Positions 1-7,270 of a DNA stretch of 64,000 bases are shown here, one piece after another. The notes beneath the pieces were generated by a model that made no database searches, was not told the origin of the DNA, and saw only the letters and a program-made list of their open reading frames with translations. Source of the stretch: Anaerolineae bacterium (GTDB lineage Bacteria; Chloroflexota; Anaerolineae; Aggregatilineales; J027); contig JAIOHL010000067.1 in the NCBI GenBank assembly GCA_019913005.1, forward strand, positions 1-64,000, in the 5' to 3' direction. Positions within the stretch are counted from its first letter, which is position 1, and every line of letters begins with the position of its first letter. The translations under genes were made by a program, and so were the position numbers.

Positions 1-2
1 TA

Positions 3-19
3 GGGCGTTATGCTAGATA
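3..19 (+). repeat. Left terminal inverted repeat of the IS982-type element
   Basis: The bases read GGGCGTTATGCTAGATA and match the reverse complement of 998-1014 at 16 of 17 positions (G/C difference at the fifth base). Confidence 0.8.
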
Positions 20-37
20 AATTGGGATAGGCAAAAA

Positions 38-92
38 ATCTCTCGTTGGATAAGGTTAAGGTTGCAAACAAGAACCGAGTCCAGCGAGAGAT
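38..92 (+). promoter_or_regulatory. Hairpin covering the transposase ribosome binding site
   Basis: Bases 38-49 (ATCTCTCGTTGG) pair with 81-92 (CCAGCGAGAGAT) over 12 positions, eleven Watson-Crick and one G-U, with a 31-base loop. The 3' arm contains the GAGAG ribosome binding site (86-90) of the transposase, which starts at 96. Such hairpins are known in several IS families to block translation of transcripts entering from outside the element. That role here is inferred from position. Confidence 0.55.
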
Positions 93-95
93 GGC

Positions 96-1004
96 ATGAT
101 CATAGAAGATTTTGATGATTTTTGCTTGTGGATGTATGTGATGGTGGATGATATTTGGCAAGCGATCGCCCCGCAGTTTAAGCGTCCGGGACCGGCCCCG
201 ACCAGTTGTAGTGATAGTGAGTTGTTGACCATGGCGCTGGTGGGGGAATGTCGGGGATGGGCTGTGGAAACGGAGATGTTGAGCTATTGGCGTGAGCATC
301 GGGATTTGTTTCCCCATATTCCCTCGCAAAGTCGGTTCAATCGCCGCCGCCGCCACTTGCTGCACGCCTTCAACCTGATCCGCCAAGCGGTTTTGGTGCT
401 GTTGGATTTGGCGCTCGATCATCAATGTGTCATCGACAGTCTGCCTGTGCCAGTGGTCAAGTTTCATCTGGTGCCGGCGGCGACACGCGATTGGGCCGCG
501 CATGGCGCCACCTTTGGCAAAGTCAGCAGCAAGAAAGTGACCATCTTTGGCTACAAACTGCATCTGCTGGTGACGCTCAACGGCTTGATTCTTGATTTTG
601 TCTTGGCCCCGGCCCATGCCAGCGACTTGGCGGTGGGACAAGAACTGCTGGTTGCTCATACCGATTTGGAGGTCTTGGGTGATAAAGCCTTCATTAGTAC
701 GCCAGTGGCGACGGAATTGGCCCAACGACAACGCATTATTTTGCGAACCCTCCCGCGTGTCAACCAAAAACAACTCCCACCCGCCCAGCGCCGTTTGCAT
801 AATCAGGTGCGTCAAATTATTGAGACCGTCAACGGGCAACTCGCCGAGCAATTTCACATCGAACTCAATCATGCTCATTCCTTTGGGGGCTTGTGTACCC
901 GTTTACTCACCAAGTTGACCGCCCATACCCTGTGCATTTATCTCAATCGCTTACTCGGCAAACCCGATATCTTACAAATCAAAGCCTTAGCTTTTCCTAT
1001 CTAG
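96..1004 (+). CDS. IS982-family transposase (DDE)
   Basis: This 302-residue protein would cut and join DNA at the ends of the element. It has an N-terminal helical region (about 1-100) and an RNase H-like catalytic core. The likely DDE triad is D114 (in VIDSLPVP), D196 (in LGDKAF) and E243 (in IIETVNGQ). A basic RRRR stretch at 83-86 fits DNA binding. The ATG at 96 is chosen because GAGAG (86-90) lies five bases upstream; an ATG at 91 is out of frame and closes at once. The length is typical for the family and there is no frameshift. Product assignment is by family resemblance; the triad is read from motif position. Confidence 0.9.
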   Translation: MIIEDFDDFCLWMYVMVDDIWQAIAPQFKRPGPAPTSCSDSELLTMALVGECRGWAVETEMLSYWREHRDLFPHIPSQSRFNRRRRHLLHAFNLIRQAVLVLLDLALDHQCVIDSLPVPVVKFHLVPAATRDWAAHGATFGKVSSKKVTIFGYKLHLLVTLNGLILDFVLAPAHASDLAVGQELLVAHTDLEVLGDKAFISTPVATELAQRQRIILRTLPRVNQKQLPPAQRRLHNQVRQIIETVNGQLAEQFHIELNHAHSFGGLCTRLLTKLTAHTLCIYLNRLLGKPDILQIKALAFPI

Positions 1005-1014
1005 CATAAGGCCC
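998..1014 (-). repeat. Right terminal inverted repeat of the IS982-type element
   Basis: Reverse complement reads GGGCCTTATGCTAGATA, matching the left end at 16 of 17 bases. The transposase stop codon (TAG, 1002-1004) lies inside this repeat, so the gene runs into the transposon end. Confidence 0.8.
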
Positions 1015-1094
1015 CAATAGACAAGCCATACGAGTTTAACAGTGTATGTTCGATATTCGCAGGCAATGAGCGATTTGAAGTGGATCATCTCAAG

Positions 1095-1128
1095 AAAAAA
1101 CACGGGCACAGTTATGCTCGTGTTTTTT
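1095..1128. terminator. Bidirectional intrinsic terminator between the IS element and pnkp
   Basis: A 13-bp stem (1095-1107 with 1116-1128, one G-U) encloses an eight-base loop. It has six A on one side and six T on the other, so it can work in both directions. It lies 68 bases beyond the pnkp stop on the minus strand and also closes off transcription leaving the insertion sequence. Confidence 0.8.
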
Positions 1129-1195
1129 AAGGATGTTTCTGGTTGTCGAGCGGGGTTAGCAGTTTTTAGCGACTATGGGCATCAACGGATTTGCT

Positions 1196-3742
1196 TTATA
1201 AGCGCGGGTCTACGGGTTCGCTTTCGAGGGCGAGCACACCAAAAACACATTCATGTACCCGGCGCAGTGGCTCTTTTTGGACGAACCGTTCCAGCGACTC
1301 AATACTCAGGGCAAATTCACGGGCGGCTAAAGATCGCTTGCCTTTCAATCCTCGGCTTCGCAAACGGACTATCTGTTCGGGGGCGGTATACTCTGGCCCA
1401 TAAATAATCCGCAGATATTCACGACCTCGTACTTTCATGGCAGGCTGAAGAATACCGTAGCGACCTTTGACAATAAAATCTAGCGGTTTGACGACCATGC
1501 CCTCACCGCCTTGTCCGGTCATCTCCTCCCACCAGCGTACCCCTTCGGCTTGACTATCGGGATTCGTGACATCCACGATTTTATAGGCGGTTGGATACAA
1601 CACCGTCTCGCCAACCTGATGCAACTTGCCAATCATTTCCATATGCCAGACATGAGATTTATCCGCATGGGTGGCGCGTTCACTGGCTAACAGATGAAAG
1701 GGGGCAAGTCTCAAATCATCAATCGAGGTCACCTCCCAGCAATAGCGTCGGTAGGCCTCAATATAGTGATTGACCATTGCCGCGCGTGGTTGGAAATGAC
1801 CCAATAACTGAGCAGCATCGGGTAAACGGGCAGATGTCATTTCGAGGGCAGCGATAGTCTCGTGCATCGCATTACCTGCTGCCGACCCTACCGCCGCATA
1901 TTGCCGCTGCAACAATTCCTGCGCTTTAGCCGACCAAGGCATTAATTCACAGTCGAGTGCCACCCAATCGGTATTGAGTTCGTCCCACCAACCCGCTTCA
2001 CCGATGGCATTGCGTACCCGACTCAAGAATTCAGTTTCTAGTAGGCGATCATCAAAAAAGCGTCGCCCGGTGCGAGTATAACACACTCCGAAACCCTCCC
2101 CAATCACACCAAAACGCCGACGGGCAGCATCTTCATCTCGGCAAACGATGACCACTGCCCGTGATCCCATATGTTTTTCTTCGCAGATCACCTGTGGCAC
2201 ACCATTGTCGCGGTAATAGGCAAAGGCTTCCAGCGGATGTTCTAGTAAATCAGGTAGTTGGGTCGTTTCTGTTGGCGACATGGTAGGTGGCAAGTAAATC
2301 AGCCATTTCGGATTGACCGCAAAACGACTCATGACTTCCAACGCCGCAATCGCATTTTCCTCCCGAATGGTGATATGTTTCATCAGGCGCGTATTGATGA
2401 GACGTTTGCCGATGACATCCTCTATATCCAGCACATCATCATACTGCTGCTGCGAGGTCAGCACCGGGGCACTTTCAGCCAAGAAGGGCCGCACTGGTTC
2501 AGAATAGGTGTGCCGTGCCGGAACCGATACCACTTCTTTTTCGGGATAGCGCAAGGCCGTTAACGCGCCGCCAAATACACAGCCCGTATCAATATTGATG
2601 GTTCGGTTTAACCACTCGGCTTGGGGTACAGGCGTATGTCCATAAACCACCGTCGAATTGCCACGATACTCCGCCGCCCAATTGTGACGGACAGGCAGGC
2701 CAAATTCGTCGGTTTCGCCAGTCGTCTCGCCATAGAGGGCAAATTCGCGGACTGTCCCTGAAGCGCGTCCCGCATAATTTTCTTTCATGCCTGCATGGGC
2801 CACCACCAAGCGACCCCCATCCAGCACATAATGACTGACAAGGCCCTCGATAAAATCCGCTACCTGTTTTTTGAATTCAGCGGTCTCGTTTTCCAATTGG
2901 GCCAGCGATTCAGCGAGGCCATGTTTGATTTGTACATCGCGTCCACGCAGTTTTCGCATGAGTTTGATGTCATGATTGCCGGGGATACAAATGGCCGTAC
3001 CCGCCTCAACCATGCCCATGACCAAGCGCAAGACATCTGGGATTTTTGGCCCACGATCTACCAAGTCCCCCAAAAAGATGACTTTACGACCATCAGGTGG
3101 TGTCACTTGTGTGCCATTGCAGGCATAGCCCATGTTTTCCAGCAACATCACCAGTTCATCAAAGCACCCATGAACATCGCCAATAATGTCGAACGGGCCA
3201 TGTTCGTGTTTCAGATTATTGTGCAAGGGCTGACGGGTAATCTGCACATCGGCGATTTCTTCCTCCGATTTCAGCACATAGACCTGCCGAAAACCCTCCT
3301 TTTCCAATAGGCGGAGGGAGCGTTTTAGTTCTTGGCGCTGGCGTTTAATCACCTGCGGCCCAAAATTGCGGTCAGGCCGCTTCTGATTACGTTCCATGCA
3401 GATGCGCTCTGGTACATCCAAAACAATTGCGACCAATAGAGCATGATGCTCACGCGCCAATTTAATGAGGGGCTTACGAGCATCGGGTTGCACGCTGGTT
3501 GCATCAATGACCGTCAATTTCATATTGGCGAGGCGTATGCCTGCGATAAAATGCACCACTTCAAACGCATCTTTGGTGGCGTCTTGGCTATTTTCGTCAT
3601 CCGAGACCAACCCCCGGCAAAAATCCGAGGAGATGATTTCGGTTGACAAAAAGTGTGTCCGTGCAAAAGTAGATTTGCCGCTACCAGAGACGCCAATCAA
3701 TACAACCAGTGAGAATTCAGGAAGAGTGATATTTACGGTCAT
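1196..3742 (-). CDS. pnkp: Polynucleotide kinase-phosphatase-ligase (bacterial RNA repair enzyme Pnkp)
   Basis: An 848-residue three-domain RNA end-healing and sealing enzyme. The N-terminal kinase carries the P-loop GVSGSGKST (17-25). The calcineurin-like 2',3'-phosphatase carries GDVHG (188-192), GDLVDRG (225-231) and GNHD (255-258). The C-terminal ligase has the adenylation motif KHMG with nucleophile K523. Length and order match the bacterial Pnkp family (about 850-870 residues). The frame is open upstream to 3913, but the ATG at 3742 fits the family N-terminus and sits one base after the hen1 stop. In characterised systems Pnkp forms a heterotetramer with Hen1 to repair RNAs such as ribotoxin-cleaved tRNAs, and Hen1 activates the ligase. 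The domain set is intact. Confidence 0.93.
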   Translation of the reverse strand: MTVNITLPEFSLVVLIGVSGSGKSTFARTHFLSTEIISSDFCRGLVSDDENSQDATKDAFEVVHFIAGIRLANMKLTVIDATSVQPDARKPLIKLAREHHALLVAIVLDVPERICMERNQKRPDRNFGPQVIKRQRQELKRSLRLLEKEGFRQVYVLKSEEEIADVQITRQPLHNNLKHEHGPFDIIGDVHGCFDELVMLLENMGYACNGTQVTPPDGRKVIFLGDLVDRGPKIPDVLRLVMGMVEAGTAICIPGNHDIKLMRKLRGRDVQIKHGLAESLAQLENETAEFKKQVADFIEGLVSHYVLDGGRLVVAHAGMKENYAGRASGTVREFALYGETTGETDEFGLPVRHNWAAEYRGNSTVVYGHTPVPQAEWLNRTINIDTGCVFGGALTALRYPEKEVVSVPARHTYSEPVRPFLAESAPVLTSQQQYDDVLDIEDVIGKRLINTRLMKHITIREENAIAALEVMSRFAVNPKWLIYLPPTMSPTETTQLPDLLEHPLEAFAYYRDNGVPQVICEEKHMGSRAVVIVCRDEDAARRRFGVIGEGFGVCYTRTGRRFFDDRLLETEFLSRVRNAIGEAGWWDELNTDWVALDCELMPWSAKAQELLQRQYAAVGSAAGNAMHETIAALEMTSARLPDAAQLLGHFQPRAAMVNHYIEAYRRYCWEVTSIDDLRLAPFHLLASERATHADKSHVWHMEMIGKLHQVGETVLYPTAYKIVDVTNPDSQAEGVRWWEEMTGQGGEGMVVKPLDFIVKGRYGILQPAMKVRGREYLRIIYGPEYTAPEQIVRLRSRGLKGKRSLAAREFALSIESLERFVQKEPLRRVHECVFGVLALESEPVDPRL

Positions 3743-3743
3743 T

Positions 3744-5150
3744 TCACACTTTTTCTTCTGCCAATACCTCAAAAATCGCCATCTGACTGGGTGGGCCAAC
3801 CCGCAAATCTTCTGGCCCAATGGGTAAAAACCGTACCTGATAGCCAAAACGTTCCGCAATACCACTGGCCCATGTCTGAAATTCGGCGCGTGTCCATTCA
3901 AAGCGATGGTCACGATGGCGGAATTTTCCAGCCGGGAGGGTTTCCATCAACACGTTGTATTCAACATTGGGCGTCGTAATCACCACCATTGCGGGATGGG
4001 CGAATTCAAACAGCACCCGCTCAAATGCCGCCAAACGCGGAGGGTCGAGATGCTCAATAACTTCGACCACTGCCGCTGCATCAAAACCTTTCAGCCGCGC
4101 ATCTCGATACATTAATGACCCCTGCGCGATTTGAATACGTTCCCGCTGTTTGGGTGGCAAACGATCTAGGTGCAGCTTTTCGCTGGCGATTTCCAACGCA
4201 TGAATAGACACATCTATGCCTAAAATGGCGGTAAACTGGCGTTCTTGCAGCAGCATGGATAACAATCGCCCCTCACCGCAACCCAAATCGAGAATACGTT
4301 GCACTGCGCTGTTTTTGAGAACCGATAACACCGCCCCCAATCGCTGTTGATGCAGGCTCACCCGCTCCTCAATTTTTGCTTCTTCCGCGTCGTGTTCGTC
4401 GCTTTCTTCGTCAACACGAGGGGTATCTTCCACCAGTCGGGCTAGGGCTTCGCGTTTGAGGCTATGTTGATGTTTCAAATAGCGGGCCGTGATTAATTCT
4501 TTAGCCGGATGGGAGGCGAGCCACCCTTCGCCATGCCGCAGCAGTTTTTCTACTTCATCGCTGCCGACATAGTAATGTTTTTCATCATCTAGCACCGGAA
4601 TCAGTACGTAGAGATGCGAAAGCAGGTCGGTCAAACGAACCGTCTGGCACAGCGTCACGGTGTAATAAGCACTCTCGCCCCATGCCGGAAAAGTTTCGTC
4701 TAGCAGATAGCACTCGATGGTAACAGCATAGCCCAATGGCTCAAACAATTTCCGCAGCATAGCCTCACCCCCTCGGCAGGGAAGTGCCGTAATTTTTGCT
4801 TCGAGCGGAATCGCGGTTTGGGCTAATTCTGGGCGTGTTTTGCAGATACCCGATAGGGCCGTTCCGTACACCTGTGAAATGGCGACACTCATAAATGAGG
4901 ACGCGACATACGGGCGATCATTGACATACGGTTCTAGCGCAAATGTACTGATCCCACGTCCACGTACCAGTCCTACCGGATTGATGTCCAGCAACAAGGC
5001 AGCAGTACATCGTTCGGGGGTTGCCTCTGGATAAAAGACATGGGCCTGTCCAAAATTAAGTTCAAACGATTGAACACGATCCGGGTGTTTATACAGCAAA
5101 TAGCCGAGATCAGTGGCGGGTGAGTGGGTTGTGGTAATGGTTAGCAGCAT
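3744..5150 (-). CDS. hen1: 3' terminal RNA ribose 2'-O-methyltransferase Hen1
   Basis: The 468-residue protein has the bacterial Hen1 N-terminal ligase-activating half (about 1-240), an acidic linker (240-262, rich in D/E) and a C-terminal methyltransferase. The SAM-binding loop is DLGCGEGR (288-295). The metal site that defines Hen1 is visible as EVIEHLD (E363, E366, H367) plus a histidine of RHRDHRFEW (H412 or H415). It methylates the 2'-OH at a damaged RNA 3' end before ligation, so the repaired RNA resists re-cleavage. It is first in the operon and pnkp follows one base later, implying translational coupling. The ATG at 5150 fits the conserved Hen1 N-terminus; no strong ribosome binding site is seen. 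Confidence 0.93.
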   Translation of the reverse strand: MLLTITTTHSPATDLGYLLYKHPDRVQSFELNFGQAHVFYPEATPERCTAALLLDINPVGLVRGRGISTFALEPYVNDRPYVASSFMSVAISQVYGTALSGICKTRPELAQTAIPLEAKITALPCRGGEAMLRKLFEPLGYAVTIECYLLDETFPAWGESAYYTVTLCQTVRLTDLLSHLYVLIPVLDDEKHYYVGSDEVEKLLRHGEGWLASHPAKELITARYLKHQHSLKREALARLVEDTPRVDEESDEHDAEEAKIEERVSLHQQRLGAVLSVLKNSAVQRILDLGCGEGRLLSMLLQERQFTAILGIDVSIHALEIASEKLHLDRLPPKQRERIQIAQGSLMYRDARLKGFDAAAVVEVIEHLDPPRLAAFERVLFEFAHPAMVVITTPNVEYNVLMETLPAGKFRHRDHRFEWTRAEFQTWASGIAERFGYQVRFLPIGPEDLRVGPPSQMAIFEVLAEEKV

Positions 5151-5219
5151 CGCCCTAATTTCTCGTTAGTCATTTTCCACCTATCATAAAAGACTAAATT
5201 CAAAATGTTAAGGGTCAAG

Positions 5220-5276
5220 ATTCATATTTACATATTTTAAGATATTTTAAGAGTCCATAATAGACCAAATATGAAT
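5220..5276. repeat. Nested inverted and tandem repeats in the hen1 upstream region
   Basis: ATTCATATTT (5220-5229) and AAATATGAAT (5267-5276) form a perfect 10-bp inverted repeat. Between them ATATTTTAAG occurs twice in tandem (5232-5241, 5242-5251). The AT-rich block lies 70-125 bases upstream of hen1 and downstream of the tRNA terminator. It could be an operator or promoter region; no clear -35/-10 pair was found. Confidence 0.5.
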
Positions 5277-5300
5277 TGAACGGCTTGATTCGAGTGAGTA

Positions 5301-5336
5301 AACAAAAACCAGCCACCTGTTGAAGATGACTGGTTT
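5301..5336 (-). terminator. Intrinsic terminator of the tRNA gene
   Basis: On the minus strand a 10-bp stem (5327-5336 with 5306-5315, one G-U) and 11-base loop are followed by a T-rich run ending at 5301. It begins six bases after the tRNA 3' end, which separates tRNA transcription from hen1-pnkp. Confidence 0.75.
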
Positions 5337-5342
5337 AGGAAG

Positions 5343-5415
5343 TGGGCCTAGAGGGATTCGAACCCCCAACCAAGCGATTATGAGTCGCCTGCTCTAACCA
5401 TTGAGCTACAGGCCC
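5343..5415 (-). tRNA. tRNA with CAT anticodon, probably tRNA-Ile2 (lysidine type)
   Basis: A 73-base cloverleaf with no encoded CCA and discriminator A. The anticodon CAT is at 5382-5380 in the loop CTCATAA, and the T-arm holds GGTTCGAATCC. CAT can be elongator Met, initiator Met or Ile2. The D-arm and anticodon arm are nearly identical to what I recall of E. coli tRNA-Ile2. The acceptor stem has C4-G69 and C5-G68, which are determinants recognised by lysidine synthetase TilS. Initiator features are absent (G1-C72 is paired). I favour Ile2, reading AUA after C34 is modified to lysidine. That it is a tRNA is nearly certain; the amino acid identity is inferred. Confidence 0.9.
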
Positions 5416-5427
5416 ATCACAACTAAA

Positions 5428-5455
5428 AGTATACTGGACTCTCTTTTAATTGCAA
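5428..5455 (-). promoter_or_regulatory. Promoter of the CAT-anticodon tRNA
   Basis: On the minus strand TTGCAA (5455-5450) and TATACT (5433-5428) are 16 bases apart, ending 12 bases before the tRNA 5' end. The -10 box matches consensus at five of six positions and the -35 at four. Confidence 0.55.
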
Positions 5456-5469
5456 AGCCAGAATTTATG

Positions 5470-6888
5470 TTATTGTGTTGGGATGGGCGGGATACGCCAT
5501 TCAACAAAACGCCCCAACTGACCATTGGCGTCTATGCCAGCCACAGCAACCGTTTCGTAGAGGGACATAGACTCCCACGTAAAGCTGCTTTCGGAGGTTG
5601 TAAAAATCTGGTTATAAACGGACGATCCCGGAAACCGCAGGGCCACCGCATAAGCCGTCGCGCCGGGAACGGGTGTCCACTCCAAGTGCCATGTGCTGGT
5701 ATCAAGGCGATAATCCTGAGGTGAATTAGGGCCATCCGCCAACACCAATAGGGTCGCTAAGGCCAGTTTGGTGATACGTCCCATATAAGCTGCATCTACA
5801 TCATCAGCACGATCACGTGCATTGTGCTGGCGGCTTGGGTCATCCCGATATTCAATCATACGGATGGCCGAAATACCCTCCGCATTAAAGCTCATATGGT
5901 CGCCCCAACGCCCGGAACGGTCAATGGTCTCCTCAACCGTCACATTCAGTTCGCCCTGCATATAGGCCCGCGACACTAATTCCATAAGACGGGCAAGCTC
6001 GCGGGAGCCAGATTCGGCAGGTGGCTCAGAAAATACCCGCATCTGATTATCATATCGCTCACCATTTGGGCCGGTGGGACTTCCCACCATATCCATTGTC
6101 AGCGCAGCCTTGATATCTAGATTATTGTCTTTAAGATATTTTACGAATCCTGTACTGCCGAAACGCTGTTCAAATTCTTCAGCCGCGAATAATACAAAAA
6201 TGATGGTAGCGCGGTGATAGCCTTGAGCCATGATACGAGCGAGTTCCAAAACCACCGACACTCCAGAACCATTGTCATTGGCACCGGGTTGATATAAATC
6301 TGCACTCATAACAGAGCTACTGTTGATCGTGTCATAATGCGCCCCGACCACAATCACGCCTGCTGACGCATCCAAACCGGGCAGGATCATAAAAATATTG
6401 TCATTGGATACATTGATGCCCCCATAACTGATAGACAGCGCTTGCGTCCAGACATCAATGTGTTTGTCGGGATTAGCGGCTTTTATTTCCTCAAAACGGG
6501 CTTTTAAATATAACGCGGCGGCATAAATTCCTCTGTCAGGAGCGGGTGTCCCAAACGAATGGCGATTTTGAAAGTTTTCCATCGCCAAAACGGTGTTCAT
6601 CATACGGTTGTTATCCACGTACAACAGCCAATTGGTCACGGAATTATTGACAGGCACGTCCTCTTCTACTCCACCCGGTAATTCGGGCAAGACGGGGGGC
6701 GCTTGAATCGTCACAGGTCTATCTGCGCCAAGCGTTGGCTGAATGGTAGTCGTAGACATAGGCTGACGGGGGGCTAATGTTGGTGGGTCCTCTTCAGTCA
6801 ACGAACAAGCCAACATACTGCTGATAATCATTGCCAACACCAGCAATAATACAAGTGATTTATATAGATGGGATGGGTTTTGTTTCAT
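5470..6888 (-). CDS. M28-family zinc peptidase, lipoprotein
   Basis: A predicted surface-anchored aminopeptidase of the M28 family with two metal ions. The start at 6888 gives a short basic leader, a hydrophobic segment and a lipobox-like SMLAC, so the mature protein is probably lipid-anchored at the cysteine. Catalytic motifs are GAHYD, GANDNGSG, AAEEF (metal ligand/general base) and LTMDMVGSP. After the peptidase domain, the last 80 or so residues (WHLEWTPVPGATAY onward) resemble a fibronectin-type III-like sandwich. The frame is open to 6948, with another ATG at 6903, and neither has a convincing ribosome binding site. It stands alone; substrate is unknown but extracellular peptide use is likely. 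Confidence 0.85.
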   Translation of the reverse strand: MKQNPSHLYKSLVLLLVLAMIISSMLACSLTEEDPPTLAPRQPMSTTTIQPTLGADRPVTIQAPPVLPELPGGVEEDVPVNNSVTNWLLYVDNNRMMNTVLAMENFQNRHSFGTPAPDRGIYAAALYLKARFEEIKAANPDKHIDVWTQALSISYGGINVSNDNIFMILPGLDASAGVIVVGAHYDTINSSSVMSADLYQPGANDNGSGVSVVLELARIMAQGYHRATIIFVLFAAEEFEQRFGSTGFVKYLKDNNLDIKAALTMDMVGSPTGPNGERYDNQMRVFSEPPAESGSRELARLMELVSRAYMQGELNVTVEETIDRSGRWGDHMSFNAEGISAIRMIEYRDDPSRQHNARDRADDVDAAYMGRITKLALATLLVLADGPNSPQDYRLDTSTWHLEWTPVPGATAYAVALRFPGSSVYNQIFTTSESSFTWESMSLYETVAVAGIDANGQLGRFVEWRIPPIPTQ

Positions 6889-7000
6889 ACTGTTTGAGAC
6901 CATACAACTAGGATGGTCGAGATTGTAGCATGGATTTGACTTAAACAAGCGTCCGATTTTATGACGGTTGGGTGACTATTGCCTCTTGGCAATTCTAGTA

Positions 7001-7029
7001 TTCACACCACGCGGGCTTTCCGCTACAAT
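7001..7029 (+). promoter_or_regulatory. Sigma-70-type promoter of rpmG
   Basis: TTCACA (7001-7006) and TACAAT (7024-7029) are separated by 17 bases. Each matches consensus at five of six positions. It lies 36 bases upstream of the L33 start codon. Confidence 0.7.
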
Positions 7030-7065
7030 GTGTACCAGAAAACGCATTTGGAGGCATACAAAGTC

Positions 7066-7230
7066 ATGGCAAAGAAAAAGAGAGACCGTAGCTGGGTTCG
7101 CTTGGTCAGCACCGAAAGCAATCACGTTTACTACACTGAGAAAAATAAACGGAACGACACGGGCCGCATGGAAATCAAAAAATATGATCCCACCCTGCGC
7201 CGCCATGTGCTCTATCGTGAAAGCAAGTAG
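7066..7230 (+). CDS. rpmG: 50S ribosomal protein L33
   Basis: This 54-residue basic protein of the large ribosomal subunit begins MAKKKRDRS and ends RHVLYRESK, as in L33. The ATG at 7066 is chosen because it gives the family's normal length; the frame is open to 6979 but that would add 29 unrelated residues and start upstream of the promoter. GGAG at 7050-7053 is a somewhat distant ribosome binding site. The protein has no cysteines, so it is the zinc-independent (C-minus) form, a type often kept for zinc limitation. It is a single-gene unit with its own promoter; the neighbour downstream is on the other strand. Confidence 0.93.
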   Translation: MAKKKRDRSWVRLVSTESNHVYYTEKNKRNDTGRMEIKKYDPTLRRHVLYRESK

Positions 7231-7270
7231 CCCCAGCGAGTGTAGAAGGGCGGCTTTGCAGCTAAGAATC

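Larger units (their letters stand above)
3..1014 (+). mobile_element. IS982-family insertion sequence, complete element
   Basis: One transposase gene is bracketed by short imperfect terminal inverted repeats (3-19 and 998-1014, 16 of 17 bases matching). The left end lies two bases inside the window, so a target-site duplication cannot be checked. The right repeat is followed directly by host sequence leading to the pnkp terminator. The reading frame is intact from start to stop and all three catalytic acids are present, so the copy looks potentially active. Family assignment rests on the protein's overall resemblance to IS982 transposases and on the single-ORF layout of about 1 kb. Confidence 0.85.

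Noticed and set aside
2795-3310. Open frame of 171 codons on the plus strand inside pnkp
   Set aside because: Antisense shadow of the well-supported phosphatase and kinase domains; no ribosome binding site and no recognisable protein.
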